Positions 51,343 to 60,079 are shown, numbered from the stretch's first letter. The stretch is 64,000 nt of DNA from Ensifer sp. IC4062 (GCF_020193575.1 NZ_JADYVD010000044.1:1-64000), one strand, 5' to 3'. The notes: generated from the sequence alone by a model not told the origin. Translations and numbers: made by a program.

Positions 51343-52287
51343 ATGTCGATGACCCTCAACCAGCTTACCTCCGGCGACCTGATCGCCGATCGCCGCGCCG
51401 ACTACGCCAAGATGCTCGCCGAATCAGGTGAACCGCAAAGTGCGGCAGAACTGATGGCCCAGGCTCTCGAACGCGCGCCCGACTGGGCCGCAGGCTGGTT
51501 TCGGCTGGCGGACTATGAGGAAAAATCTGGCCGAAAAGAGGCAGCGATCGAGGCACTTCGCAACACGCTGCGGCTCAATCCCGAGGACATTTTCGGCGCT
51601 GGCCTAAAGCTCGCCCTTCTCGGCGCCGCCGATACACCCGAACAGCCGCCGAGCGTCTATGTCGAACGTCTCTTCGACGACTATGCGGAACGCTTCGACA
51701 AGGCCCTCGTCGAGAAGCTCGAATATAGCGTCCCCGAAAAGCTCGCAGCGCTGATCGACCGAGCGACCGACGGCCGCCGTTTTCATCACGTCACCGACCT
51801 CGGTTGCGGCACTGGCCTTTTTGGCGAGCGCATCCGCCATCGTTGCGCCTATCTCGAAGGCTTCGACCTCTCCGCCAACATGCTGGCCAAGGCAGAGGCA
51901 AAGACGATCTACGACCGCCTGGCGCAGGCGGACCTGTCGCTCGCACCGGAATGCTCCGGCGCGTTCGGCGAGTTTACCGCCGCAAGAGCCGATCTCGTCA
52001 GTGCAGCGGACGTGTTGATGTATCTCGGCAATCTCGAAAACGTCTTCGTGATCGCCGACCGACTGCTCGCACCCGGTGGCCTCTTCGCGTTTTCCGTCGA
52101 GGACGCAGCAACGGACGACGATTTCATTCTCCGACGGTCGCTGCGTTACGCGCATTCCGAACGCTATATCGGCAATGTCAGCGCTGAACACGGGTTTTCG
52201 CTGGTCGCAACGGACCGCACGGTCATTCGCATGGATGCCGGAAAGCCGATCGCGGGAATTCTGTTTCTCGTTCGGAAGCCTGCATAG
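51343..52287 (+). CDS. TPR-containing SAM methyltransferase
   Basis: A 314-residue protein. Residues 10-95 form tetratricopeptide-like helices (YAKMLAESGEPQSAAELMAQ, AAGWFRLADYEEKSGRKEAA, ALRNTLRLNPEDIFG). A class I methyltransferase follows, with motif I VTDLGCGTGLFGERIR, FDLSANMLAKAEAK and LAPGGLFAFSVED. FDDYAERFDKALVEKLEYSV before motif I is typical of this TPR-methyltransferase group. The substrate is unknown. Candidate starts are ATG 51343 and ATG 51349. Divergent from DUF6460. Confidence 0.88.
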   Translation: MSMTLNQLTSGDLIADRRADYAKMLAESGEPQSAAELMAQALERAPDWAAGWFRLADYEEKSGRKEAAIEALRNTLRLNPEDIFGAGLKLALLGAADTPEQPPSVYVERLFDDYAERFDKALVEKLEYSVPEKLAALIDRATDGRRFHHVTDLGCGTGLFGERIRHRCAYLEGFDLSANMLAKAEAKTIYDRLAQADLSLAPECSGAFGEFTAARADLVSAADVLMYLGNLENVFVIADRLLAPGGLFAFSVEDAATDDDFILRRSLRYAHSERYIGNVSAEHGFSLVATDRTVIRMDAGKPIAGILFLVRKPA

Positions 52288-52365
52288 AACGCAAAGCTGC
52301 CAATCGAAAATAGGTCAGCATTGCTTACATATTTTTCTTGAATGTTTTGTGCATTGCAGCAATGC

Positions 52366-52408
52366 TGATGGCCTACGCCGCGCGTCCAATCGGACGCGAG
52401 TCACGCAG
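52366..52408 (+). repeat. Partial family 1 palindrome upstream of yitT-like gene
   Basis: GCCTACGCCGCGCGTCCAAT followed by CGGACGCG (to 52398) reproduces the inner arms of the family 1 left module; CTGTAG-type outer bases are lost. The upstream TGTGCATTGCAGCAATG resembles the right-module junction. It leaves about 20 bases before the YitT start. Confidence 0.55.
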
Positions 52409-52427
52409 TAGCAATCGGGGTTTCGTC

Positions 52428-53063
52428 ATGGCACAAGGCAGCAGCGTTTTTGGTCTCTGGAACACCAGCCCCACCCGGCACACGCCTGTCGAGGACGTGC
52501 AGGGCATCTTTTCCGGCAGCCTCGTCGCCGCGCTCGGGCTCTATTTCCTCGCGAGCGCCGGACTTCTGACCGGCAGCACCGCCGGCATCGCCTTCCTGCT
52601 GCATTACGCGACCGGCGTGAACTTCGGCCTTGCCTTCTTTCTCCTCAACCTGCCCTTCTTCTACCTGTCGCTGAAGCGGCTCGGGCCGGCCTTCACCATC
52701 AAAACGTTCATCGCCATTGCGCTGACGTCGTTTCTGACCGACACGCAATCCCGTCTGTTTCAGGTTGGCGAAATTCATCCCGCGTGGGCCGCCCTGCTCG
52801 GCGGGCTGCTGCTCGGCTACGGGCTTCTCGCACTCTACCGCCACCGCGCCAGCCTCGGCGGCGTCGGCATTTTGGGGATCTACCTGCAGGAGCGGTTCGG
52901 CATTCGCGCCGGGCTGGTGCAGCTTGCGATCGACATGGTCGTCCTCGCCATCGCCTTCACTGTTACGACGCCGTCCGTTGTCGTCTGGTCGGTGCTCGGC
53001 GCGGTCGTCCTCAACCTGTTCGTGGCCATCAATCACCGCGCTGATCGGTATATCGCGCTTTGA
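52428..53063 (+). CDS. YitT-family membrane protein
   Basis: A 211-residue protein with five to six helices (DUF161/YitT). DVQGIFSGSLVAALGLYFLA, LLTGSTAGIAFLLHYATGVN, FFLLNLPFFYLSLKRLGPAF and LGGLLLGYGLLALYRHRASL then GGVGILGIYLQERFGIRAGL are all family features. Its function is unsettled; a transporter role is suspected. ATG 52428 has GGGG about 8 bases upstream; the open frame extends upstream through a repeat and is not used. Confidence 0.9.
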   Translation: MAQGSSVFGLWNTSPTRHTPVEDVQGIFSGSLVAALGLYFLASAGLLTGSTAGIAFLLHYATGVNFGLAFFLLNLPFFYLSLKRLGPAFTIKTFIAIALTSFLTDTQSRLFQVGEIHPAWAALLGGLLLGYGLLALYRHRASLGGVGILGIYLQERFGIRAGLVQLAIDMVVLAIAFTVTTPSVVVWSVLGAVVLNLFVAINHRADRYIAL

Positions 53064-53174
53064 GGGGGCGGGAAGCGTGCGACAAGCGAGCGCCCTTTCA
53101 GGTTAAATCCGAGGAGAGGGGCAGTCGTAACACGCTGCATAGCGGCCTTCTCTTTTCCGGAACATGATCTACTT

Positions 53175-55721
53175 TTGTTCCCCGTGAACAGGATCGATTC
53201 TCCATTGCCGGAAAGCGACGCGCTGACGTTGCCGGCGCCGTTTCTCCGGTGGTTCGCGGAGAAGGGGTGGCGACCTCGCGCCCACCAGGTCGAACTCCTG
53301 TCACGCGCAGAGGCGGGTGAAAGCACGCTTCTGATCGCGCCGACTGGTGCCGGCAAGACGCTTGCCGGATTTCTGCCTTCGCTGGTCACGCTTACGCGGC
53401 GCGGCAAGATCCCGCCCGGCTCACCCTTCATCGGCATCCACACGCTATATATATCGCCGCTGAAAGCGCTCGCGGTCGACATCGAACGCAACCTGATGAA
53501 GCCCGTAGCCGAGATGGGTCTGCCGGTCAGGATTGAGAACCGGACGGGCGACACGCCGCAGGGCAAGCGACAGCGCCAAAAGCTCAATCCGCCCGATATC
53601 CTGCTGACCACGCCGGAGCAGCTCGCCCTCCTCATCGCCGATGGCGAGGCGGAGCGCTTCTTCAAGGATCTGCGCTACGTCGTGCTCGATGAATTGCACT
53701 CGCTGGTGACCTCGAAGCGCGGACATCTGCTCTCGCTCGGTCTCGCACGACTGCGCCGGCTGGCGCCCGAACTCCAGACGATCGGGCTTTCGGCAACCGT
53801 CGCCGAGCCAATGGACTTGCAGCGCTGGCTCGTAGCGCAGACCGAGGAGCGGCAGTATCATGCAGGACTGATTACCGTTTCCGGTGGCGCGAAGCCGGAA
53901 ATCTCGATCCTGCGCACTGACGAACAGGTGCCTTGGGCCGGGCATTCGGCGCGTTATGCGATCGTCGACATCTATGCCGCCATCAAGGATCACGGCACGA
54001 CGCTGCTTTTCGTCAACACCCGCAGCCAGGCGGAAATGCTGTTCCAGGAACTCTGGAAGATCAACGATGATAACCTGCCGATCGCGCTCCATCACGGTTC
54101 CCTCGATGTCGCGCAACGCCGCAAGGTCGAGGCGGCGATGTCCGAAAACCGGCTGCGTGCCGTCGTCGCCACCTCGACGCTCGATCTCGGCATCGACTGG
54201 GGAGATGTCGATCTCGTGGTCCATGTCGGCGCTCCCAAAGGGGCGAGCCGCCTTGCCCAACGCATCGGCCGCGCCAACCATCGCATGGACGAGCCGAGCC
54301 GGGCGATCCTCGTGCCCGCCAACCGCTTCGAAGTGATGGAATGCCAGGCGGCGCTCGACGCCAACTATATCGGCGCGCAGGATACGCCGCCCGTCGGCCG
54401 AGGCGCGCTCGACGTGCTGGCCCAACATGTCTTGGGAATTGCCTGCGCGAAGCCCTTCGATGCCGTCGAGCTTCATCGGGAGATCACCAGCGCGGCGCCC
54501 TACGCGGATCTTTCCTGGGAGACGTTCGAGCGCATCGTCGATTTCGTCGCCACCGGCGGCTATGCACTTCGCACCTATGAACGCTACGCCCGCATCCGCA
54601 AGACGAAGGACGGGCTTTGGCGGGTGTCGAACCCGATGGTCGCCCAGCAATACCGCCTCAATGTCGGAACCATCGTCGAATCCCCGATGCTGAACGTGCG
54701 CATGGTAAAGCGCAACGCGCGCGGCTCGCTTGGCAGGGGCGGCATGACGCTCGGCAAGGTGGAGGAATATTTCCTCGAAATGCTGTCACCGGGCGACACA
54801 TTTCTCTTTTCCGGCAAGGTCGTCCGTTTCGAGGGCATCCGCGAAAACGAGTGCCTCGTCTCCCAAGCCTTTTCCTTCGACCCGAAGGTGCCGACCTATG
54901 CCGGCGGGAAATTCCCGCTCTCCACCTATCTCGCGGCGCAAGTTCGCAAGATGCTTGCCGATCCCGCGCGCCGCGCCTCATTGCCGGACCAGGTGCGCGA
55001 CTGGTTGGCGCTGCAGAAGGACGTCTCGATGCTGCCGCGCGCGGATGAGCTGCTGATCGAAACCTTCCCGCGCGGCAGCCGCCACTACATGGTGATCTAC
55101 GCCTTCGAGGGCCGGCTTGCGCACCAGACGCTCGGCATGCTCTTGACGCGCCGCCTCGACCGCGCCGGCCTGAAACCGCTCGGCTTCGTCGCCACCGACT
55201 ATTCGCTCGCCGTTTGGGCGCTCGACGATCTCAGCAGCGCCTTCCGGGCACGCCGCCCGTCGCTCGCGCAACTCTTCGACGAAGACATGCTCGGCGACGA
55301 CCTCGAAGTCTGGTTGAACGAATCCTTCCTCTTAAAGCGCACCTTCCGCAACTGCGCCGTCATTGCCGGATTGATCGACCAGCGCCATCCGGGCAAGGAG
55401 AAAACCGGGCGACAGATTACTGTTTCGGCCGATCTCATTTACGACGTATTGCGGGCGCACGAGCCGGACCACATTCTGCTGGAGGCAACGCGCAGCGACG
55501 CCGCGACAGGACTTTTGGACATCGGCCGGCTCGGATCTATGCTGAAGCGAATCAAGGGCCACATTACCCACCGCCGGCTCGATCATATCTCGCCGCTCGC
55601 CATCCCCGTGATGCTGGAGATCGGCAAGGAAGTGATCCACGGAGAGGCTCACGACTTCCTGCTGACGGAGGCGGCCGATGACCTGTTGAACGAGGCGATG
55701 GGCGCCGGCCATGATGGATAG
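53175..55721 (+). CDS. Ligase-associated DEXH-box DNA helicase (Lhr-like)
   Basis: An 848-residue superfamily 2 helicase of the Lhr group, of the type called ligase-associated DNA damage response helicase. Motif I is IAPTGAGKTLAGFLPSL. Further landmarks are LYISPLKALAVDIERNL, motif II VVLDELHSLV, GLSATVAEP, HHGSLDVAQRRKVEAAM, VATSTLDLGIDWGDVDLVVH and motif VI RLAQRIGRANHRMD. A large C-terminal DUF4145/Lhr-core region follows. The start may be TTG 53175 or GTG 53184 (NRIDSPLPES); neither has a strong ribosome binding site. The next gene, PdeM-like, supports the family call. The ATP-dependent ligase of the system is not in this window. Confidence 0.9.
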   Translation: MFPVNRIDSPLPESDALTLPAPFLRWFAEKGWRPRAHQVELLSRAEAGESTLLIAPTGAGKTLAGFLPSLVTLTRRGKIPPGSPFIGIHTLYISPLKALAVDIERNLMKPVAEMGLPVRIENRTGDTPQGKRQRQKLNPPDILLTTPEQLALLIADGEAERFFKDLRYVVLDELHSLVTSKRGHLLSLGLARLRRLAPELQTIGLSATVAEPMDLQRWLVAQTEERQYHAGLITVSGGAKPEISILRTDEQVPWAGHSARYAIVDIYAAIKDHGTTLLFVNTRSQAEMLFQELWKINDDNLPIALHHGSLDVAQRRKVEAAMSENRLRAVVATSTLDLGIDWGDVDLVVHVGAPKGASRLAQRIGRANHRMDEPSRAILVPANRFEVMECQAALDANYIGAQDTPPVGRGALDVLAQHVLGIACAKPFDAVELHREITSAAPYADLSWETFERIVDFVATGGYALRTYERYARIRKTKDGLWRVSNPMVAQQYRLNVGTIVESPMLNVRMVKRNARGSLGRGGMTLGKVEEYFLEMLSPGDTFLFSGKVVRFEGIRENECLVSQAFSFDPKVPTYAGGKFPLSTYLAAQVRKMLADPARRASLPDQVRDWLALQKDVSMLPRADELLIETFPRGSRHYMVIYAFEGRLAHQTLGMLLTRRLDRAGLKPLGFVATDYSLAVWALDDLSSAFRARRPSLAQLFDEDMLGDDLEVWLNESFLLKRTFRNCAVIAGLIDQRHPGKEKTGRQITVSADLIYDVLRAHEPDHILLEATRSDAATGLLDIGRLGSMLKRIKGHITHRRLDHISPLAIPVMLEIGKEVIHGEAHDFLLTEAADDLLNEAMGAGHDG

Positions 55722-55803
55722 GGAAACGATATGAGAGAGATGGTCGGCAGGCCAGACGGGGGTTCAGGCCCCCGCACGTCACTCCAGAGAATGGCGGGAT
55801 AAC

Positions 55804-56529
55804 ATGCATCGACTTGTTCACGCGATGTCGGCTCCGCCTGCAAATGCCACTTTTCACGCGCGCACCACAGTTAACGGCGTCGCCGCGATCTGCGACCCGC
55901 TCGGCGGTCTCTATCTCACAGAGAGCGGCACGCTCGTCGTCTCCGACCTTCATCTCGAAAAAGGCTCGGCCTTCGCCCGGCGTGGCATGATGCTGCCGCC
56001 CTACGATACGCTTGCGACGCTGCGCATTCTCGAGGCGGTAATCGCTCGCCACGATCCCCGCACGGTTATCAGTCTTGGCGACAACTTCCATGACCGGAAG
56101 GGATCCGTGGCGATGCCGGAGACTTTTCGGCAGATGATCGCGGCCATGGCCCGCGGCCGTGACTGGATCTGGATCAACGGCAACCACGATCCGGATGGCG
56201 CGTGGGGGCTGCCGGGCGCCTCCATGGACGAGCTCCGTCATGCCGGGCTCGTCTTCCGGCACGAACCGTCGAGGATTGAGGCCGAGGGTGAGATCGCCGG
56301 CCACCTGCATCCGTCGGCGACCGTCCGGCGCCGTGAAAGGTCGGTCCGGCGCGCCTGCTTCGCAACCGACGGCAAGCGGCTCCTGATGCCGGCCTTCGGC
56401 GTTACGACCGGCGGGCTCGATCTGCGCCACCGGGCGATGAGCGGCCTCTTCGATCACGGCAAGTTGGTTGCCCACATGCTTGGCCGCAATCGCATCTACT
56501 CAGTTCGTTACGACAATCTCATTGGCTGA
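55804..56529 (+). CDS. pdeM: Ligase-associated metallophosphoesterase PdeM
   Basis: A 241-residue calcineurin-fold phosphoesterase. Metal motifs are VVSDLHLEKGSAFARRG, ISLGDNFHDRKGS, INGNHDPDGAWGLPG and IAGHLHPSATVRRRERSVRR, with LMPAFGVTTGGLDLRH near the end. This set is characteristic of the ligase-associated endonuclease/phosphoesterase partner of the Lhr-like helicase. ATG 55804 or ATG 55825 could be used. It lies 82 bases after the helicase on the same strand. It likely trims DNA or RNA ends in repair. Confidence 0.9.
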   Translation: MHRLVHAMSAPPANATFHARTTVNGVAAICDPLGGLYLTESGTLVVSDLHLEKGSAFARRGMMLPPYDTLATLRILEAVIARHDPRTVISLGDNFHDRKGSVAMPETFRQMIAAMARGRDWIWINGNHDPDGAWGLPGASMDELRHAGLVFRHEPSRIEAEGEIAGHLHPSATVRRRERSVRRACFATDGKRLLMPAFGVTTGGLDLRHRAMSGLFDHGKLVAHMLGRNRIYSVRYDNLIG

Positions 56530-56550
56530 GGCGGCGCAACTGTCCGCGGT

Positions 56551-56587
56551 GATCTTTGCGCGTCCGATTGGACGCGCGGCGCTGTAG
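56551..56587 (+). repeat. Family 1 left-module palindrome
   Basis: GATCTTTGCGCGTCCGATTG followed by GACGCGCGGCGCTGTAG. The GCGCGTCC/GGACGCGC arms are perfect around ATT. It sits between pdeM and the 3' end of the DHFR-like gene. Confidence 0.7.
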
Positions 56588-56602
56588 TCATGGGCAAACG
56601 CA

Positions 56603-57160
56603 TCAGACCGCTTCCGGGGCGTAGCGGAGAATAACGCTGCCGTTGGAAAGCGGACGCGCCTCGAGCAGACTGAACGGCGTCGCGGCCGTGGCCTTCTTGA
56701 AGAACGGCGTCCCGTCACCGAGCTGCACGGGAACGAGGCAAAGCATGATCTCGTCGACGACGTTCTCCGGCAGCAGCGACGCGACGAGGTCGGCGCTTCC
56801 GAAGATATAGAGGTTCTTCTCGCTTTCCGCCTTCAGTCGCCGCAATTCGGGGGCGACGTCCCGAACGACGCGGCTATTGTTCCAATCCGCCTTTTCCATC
56901 CTGCGCGAGGCGACAATCTTCGGAAGGGCATTCATAAAGGTCTTCACCGGGCCCTCCCCTTCCGCCGTCGGCCAATAGGCCGCCATGCCCTCATAGGTGA
57001 CCCGACCGAAGACGAGCGCCTGCGCCTTGTCTCCGAATTCCAGACTGAGCGCTTCCAGCTCTGGCCCCCAAGCACGGTTATGGAAGTCGAGATCCCATTT
57101 CTTCGTGCCTTCGAAGTACCCGTCGAGCGTGACCAGATTCCAGACAATGACCTTGCCCAT
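56603..57160 (-). CDS. Dihydrofolate reductase-family protein (RibD C-terminal fold)
   Basis: A 185-residue NADPH-binding-type fold. GKVIVWNLVTLDGYFEGTKK, LVFGRVTYEGMAAYWPT, IVASRRMEKADWNNSRVV, LYIFGSADLVASLLPENVVD, then EIMLCLVPVQLGDGTPFF match the RibD_C/YwjB group. The physiological substrate of these stand-alone proteins is unknown. ATG 57160 has GGAGGA upstream. A single gene. Confidence 0.9.
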   Translation of the reverse strand: MGKVIVWNLVTLDGYFEGTKKWDLDFHNRAWGPELEALSLEFGDKAQALVFGRVTYEGMAAYWPTAEGEGPVKTFMNALPKIVASRRMEKADWNNSRVVRDVAPELRRLKAESEKNLYIFGSADLVASLLPENVVDEIMLCLVPVQLGDGTPFFKKATAATPFSLLEARPLSNGSVILRYAPEAV

Positions 57161-57351
57161 GATTCCATCCTCCGTGAAACTGCTTGCATAATCGAAGCGG
57201 TTTCATCATAGCCAACCGATTTCAATTTGCAACCGGTTTATCTGGAATACCTTGACATCCGGCGCCGTTGCGGGACGCGGCAGGCGGAAGATTGTCAGGG
57301 CAATTGTTGGAAGAACGGGAAGGCTGCCTCCTCGAACAAGGAAGGCGTCGG

Positions 57352-57397
57352 CTACTGCAGCGATCTTTGCGCGTCCGTAAGACGCGCGGCGCTGTAG
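57352..57397 (+). repeat. Family 1 left-module palindrome
   Basis: CTACTGCAGCGATCTTTGCG followed by CGTCCGTAAGACGCGCGGCG and CTGTAG. It is nearly identical to 56551-56587. It lies in the 265-base space between the RAM-domain gene and the DHFR-like gene, which otherwise holds no gene. Confidence 0.7.
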
Positions 57398-57425
57398 GGC
57401 GAAACAAGCCGCGCCGGAAGCGATT

Positions 57426-57662
57426 TCAGAACGCGTTAAAGGTCAAGGTCGTCAACGACCGGGAAATGCCCGGAACCGATGCGATGTTATCGTTGATGAA
57501 CTTGCCGATATCGTCACCCTCCTGAACGTAGATCTTCAGAAGCAGATCATAATCGCCGCTCGTCGAATACATCTCCGAGACGATCTCCTTGCGGTAGATC
57601 TCGTCGGCCACCTCGTAGGTCTTGCCGGGAGCGCACTGCAACTGGACAAAAATCGGTTTCAT
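57426..57662 (-). CDS. Stand-alone Lrp/AsnC ligand-binding (RAM) domain
   Basis: A 78-residue protein: MKPIFVQLQCAPGKTYEVAD, then EIYRKEIVSEMYSTSGDYDL and LLKIYVQEGDDIGKFINDNI. This is the beta-alpha-beta-beta-alpha-beta RAM/SMAD fold of Lrp regulators without any DNA-binding domain. Such proteins bind amino acids and may modulate full-length Lrp proteins or act as separate sensors. AGAGGAAA precedes the ATG. It is flanked by repeats on both sides. Confidence 0.9.
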   Translation of the reverse strand: MKPIFVQLQCAPGKTYEVADEIYRKEIVSEMYSTSGDYDLLLKIYVQEGDDIGKFINDNIASVPGISRSLTTLTFNAF

Positions 57663-57737
57663 GGGGTTTCCTCTGCTGCCCGGAGTACCGCGCCTCTCCT
57701 CAAGGGCGCTCCGATGTCAAAATGCCTTCCCACTCCT

Positions 57738-57838
57738 TAGATCATTTCCCCGTTTTAATGAAACGAGGAAATGCTCTAAGTCTTTGAGACGGCCAATTCC
57801 GGACGGAAAACGTGGCACACTTTTCCTGGAATTGCCTG
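57738..57838. repeat. Two-module intergenic element (family 2)
   Basis: First module: ATTTCCCCGTTT..AAACGAGGAAAT palindrome (about 57742-57772). Second module: CCAATTCCGGACGGAAAAC.. to ..CCTGGAATTG (57793-57835), also a loose palindrome. The same two modules in the same order occur at 60080-60180, next to podJ. Confidence 0.7.
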
Positions 57839-57892
57839 GACCGCCACCGCACAAAGAAAACGCGAAAAAGGCCTATGTCGATGAGAAAAGCT

Positions 57893-58693
57893 TCACTCCT
57901 TGCGGAACAGCAGACTGGCTCCCCAGCCGGTGATGACCGCCAGGAGCACGGCAAAGAGACCATAGACCACGGGCTGATCGTGCGCTGCGCGCGTGATCGC
58001 CTGTTCGAGGCCGGTTTTGACGACTGTCAGCGGAAGCGCTTTTGCGGCGACGAACAGGCCGTCACGGAAAAGATAGGCCCGCACGATGTGGACGCCATTC
58101 GGCACATTGGCAGGGAGGCGCACGGACGCCCTGAACAGGCTCGAACTGATAAACCGCACGCCGCCTGGGTCGCGCTGGTAGACACCACTCGTCTCCCTGA
58201 TCCGGCGGAAAGCGTTGCGGAACTCGCCGAGATTGCTGCCGTCGCCGACGAATCCCAGCGGCACGAGACGCATGTGATCGACGCCGATACCCATGTTGCC
58301 CAGCTCGCCCGGCGGCGCGATCGTCTCGATGTCATGCGTGCTCGACAGCGAATAGGATTCCGGCACCAGCTCGAAGGTCATCGAACGCGTGTTCACCCAG
58401 ATGCCGAAGACGCGCTCCTTCCTGCGTACCGTCGCGTTTTCCTTGGGACCTTCGAGGGTGACGATGATGCTGTACTTGCCCTGGGCGAGCAGGTTTTCGT
58501 CAAACCCGTCGATTGCACCGAAGATCGTGAGGTCGGCGCCGCGAAAGTCGGAGGTGATGGAGATCTCGTCCGTCGAAATGCCGATCTCGAGCTTCTCCGT
58601 GAATTCCGAGAGGTCTTCCTGAACCTGGGCAGCGGCTGGCGCCGCGAGGGCGAGAACCAAGGAGACAAGACATAGGCGCGCGAGATCGAACAT
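57893..58693 (-). CDS. TIGR02186-type membrane-anchored periplasmic protein
   Basis: A 266-residue protein with an N-terminal signal (LCLVSLVLALAAPAAA), a periplasmic beta-rich body and a C-terminal membrane helix (YGLFAVLLAVITGWGASLLF). The body has LEIGISTDEISITSDFRGAD, LTIFGAIDGFDENLLAQG, RKERVFGIWVNTRSMTFELV and LPANVPNGVHIVRAYLFRDG. The pattern matches the TIGR02186 family, which commonly adjoins TauE/SafE transporters, as here, where it overlaps the transporter stop by one base. Its role is unknown, perhaps as transporter partner. Confidence 0.85.
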   Translation of the reverse strand: MFDLARLCLVSLVLALAAPAAAQVQEDLSEFTEKLEIGISTDEISITSDFRGADLTIFGAIDGFDENLLAQGKYSIIVTLEGPKENATVRRKERVFGIWVNTRSMTFELVPESYSLSSTHDIETIAPPGELGNMGIGVDHMRLVPLGFVGDGSNLGEFRNAFRRIRETSGVYQRDPGGVRFISSSLFRASVRLPANVPNGVHIVRAYLFRDGLFVAAKALPLTVVKTGLEQAITRAAHDQPVVYGLFAVLLAVITGWGASLLFRKE

Positions 58694-59619
58694 CAGAAGC
58701 CGAACCCCGCTGAAACAACCGAATAGATATCCTTCGGCGGAATGATGAGTTCGATCGCCAACCGGATACCGACGGCGAGGACGAGAAGAGCAAGCAGCGC
58801 CCGCAACTGTTCGCCACGCAACCGCTGGCCGACGCGAACGCCATATTGCGCCCCGATGACGCCAGCGATCATCAACACGAAGGCGAGCACGATGTCGACC
58901 GTGTAGTTTGTCGATGCCTGGACGATCACGGTATAGGCCGAGACGAAGACGATCTGGAAGAGCGAGGTGCCGACGACGACGCTCGTCGGAATGCGCAAGA
59001 GATAGATCATCGCCGGCACCATGATGAAGCCGCCGCCGACGCCCATGATCGAGGTTAGGATGCCGATGGCGAAACCGAGCGTGGCGACCGGAATGACGCT
59101 CAGATAGATCTTCGATTTCTTGAATCGCATCTTGAGCGGCAGGCCGTGAATCCAGTTGTGCTGCCCAGGCCGGCGGCGTGGCGTTGACTGGTTCTTTGCA
59201 GCCTTCCGCATCGCGCCGATGCTCTCCCAGAGCATCAAGCCACCGACCGAGCCCAGCAGCACGACGTAAAGCAGCGAGATCACGAGGTCGAGCTGCCCCA
59301 CCCGGCGCAACAGCGAGAAAAGCCAGACGCCCAGAGTCGCGCCGACGAGTCCGCCGCAAAGCAGCACCGTACCGAGCTTGATATCGATTGTGCCTCGGCG
59401 GAAATGCGTTATCGCACCGGAGATCGAGGAGGCCACCACCTGATTTGCGCCCGTCGCCACCGCCACAACCGGTGGAATGTTATAGAAGATCAACAGCGGA
59501 GTGATCAAGAAACCGCCGCCGACGCCAAACATGCCGGACAGAAATCCGACGGCCGCACCCATGCCGAGAATGATGAGTATGTTCACCGACAACTCTGCAA
59601 TGGGCAGATAGACCGTCAC
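58693..59619 (-). CDS. TauE/SafE (TSUP) family sulfite/organosulfur exporter
   Basis: A 308-residue transporter with about eight helices. MGAAVGFLSGMFGVGGGFLI and, in the second half, GILTSIMGVGGGFIMVPAMI are the paired family signatures. VAVATGANQVVASSISGAIT, VVVGTSLFQIVFVSAYTVIV and GAQYGVRVGQRLRGEQLRAL are also conserved. A cytoplasmic basic loop (PRRRPGQHNWIHGLPLKMRF) lies in the middle. The start is GTG 59619 with GAGGTT upstream. Substrates of this family include sulfite, sulfoacetate and related anions; the one here is unknown. Confidence 0.93.
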   Translation of the reverse strand: MTVYLPIAELSVNILIILGMGAAVGFLSGMFGVGGGFLITPLLIFYNIPPVVAVATGANQVVASSISGAITHFRRGTIDIKLGTVLLCGGLVGATLGVWLFSLLRRVGQLDLVISLLYVVLLGSVGGLMLWESIGAMRKAAKNQSTPRRRPGQHNWIHGLPLKMRFKKSKIYLSVIPVATLGFAIGILTSIMGVGGGFIMVPAMIYLLRIPTSVVVGTSLFQIVFVSAYTVIVQASTNYTVDIVLAFVLMIAGVIGAQYGVRVGQRLRGEQLRALLALLVLAVGIRLAIELIIPPKDIYSVVSAGFGF

Positions 59620-59668
59620 GGCCGAACCTCAATACGACAAAGGCCCGCGACGCGGGCGAAACTGCGTC

Positions 59669-59817
59669 TCCACATTCCTTAACCGGAATCGATTGAGGAA
59701 TTGTGCAACGCCCACTGCATGATTTCTTAAATCGGAATCGATCTAAGGACAAAATCATCCAGCAATTTAGGTGCTACAGCGATCTTAGCGCGCCCGATCG
59801 GACGCGCGGCGCTGTAG
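59669..59817. repeat. Cluster of family 1 modules
   Basis: CATTCCTTAACCGGAATCGA..GAGGAATTGTG (59670-59710) and TTTCTTAAATCGGAATCGAT..AAGGACAAAATC (59720-59755) are two palindromes of right-module type. CTACAGCGATCTTAGCGCGC..CGGCGCTGTAG (59774-59817) is a left module. This stacks three modules behind the TSUP gene promoter region. Confidence 0.65.
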
Positions 59818-60079
59818 AATTATTCGCATTCCGCACGCATCCGGAGAGACGCGCGGCGCGAGGTTTCAAAGTGGCAAGTGATCTACCACGAGCGGGGATG
59901 CATGGCGGACCGCCCCTCGGCGACGAGAACAAGCGGCAATTCCTCATGCGCCCCAGGGCCGGAGCTGTCAACCTTTTCAGGCACATGGCCCCAGAATTCG
60001 CCCCTGAACCCTGTCGCGCCGATCTGCGGCTTTATTGCGGCGGCGGTTGACAGGAGAGTACGCTTGCGCGGCGCTGTCG
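59818..60079. other. Intergenic region without supported gene
   Basis: Lies between the repeat clusters. An open frame of about 115 codons runs through part of it and through the upstream repeats, but it has no ribosome binding site or protein-like composition. I see no gene here. Confidence 0.5.

Noticed and set aside
59703-60050. A 115-codon plus-strand frame in the repeat-rich spacer
   Set aside because: It begins inside repeat modules, has no start signal and shows no protein-like pattern.
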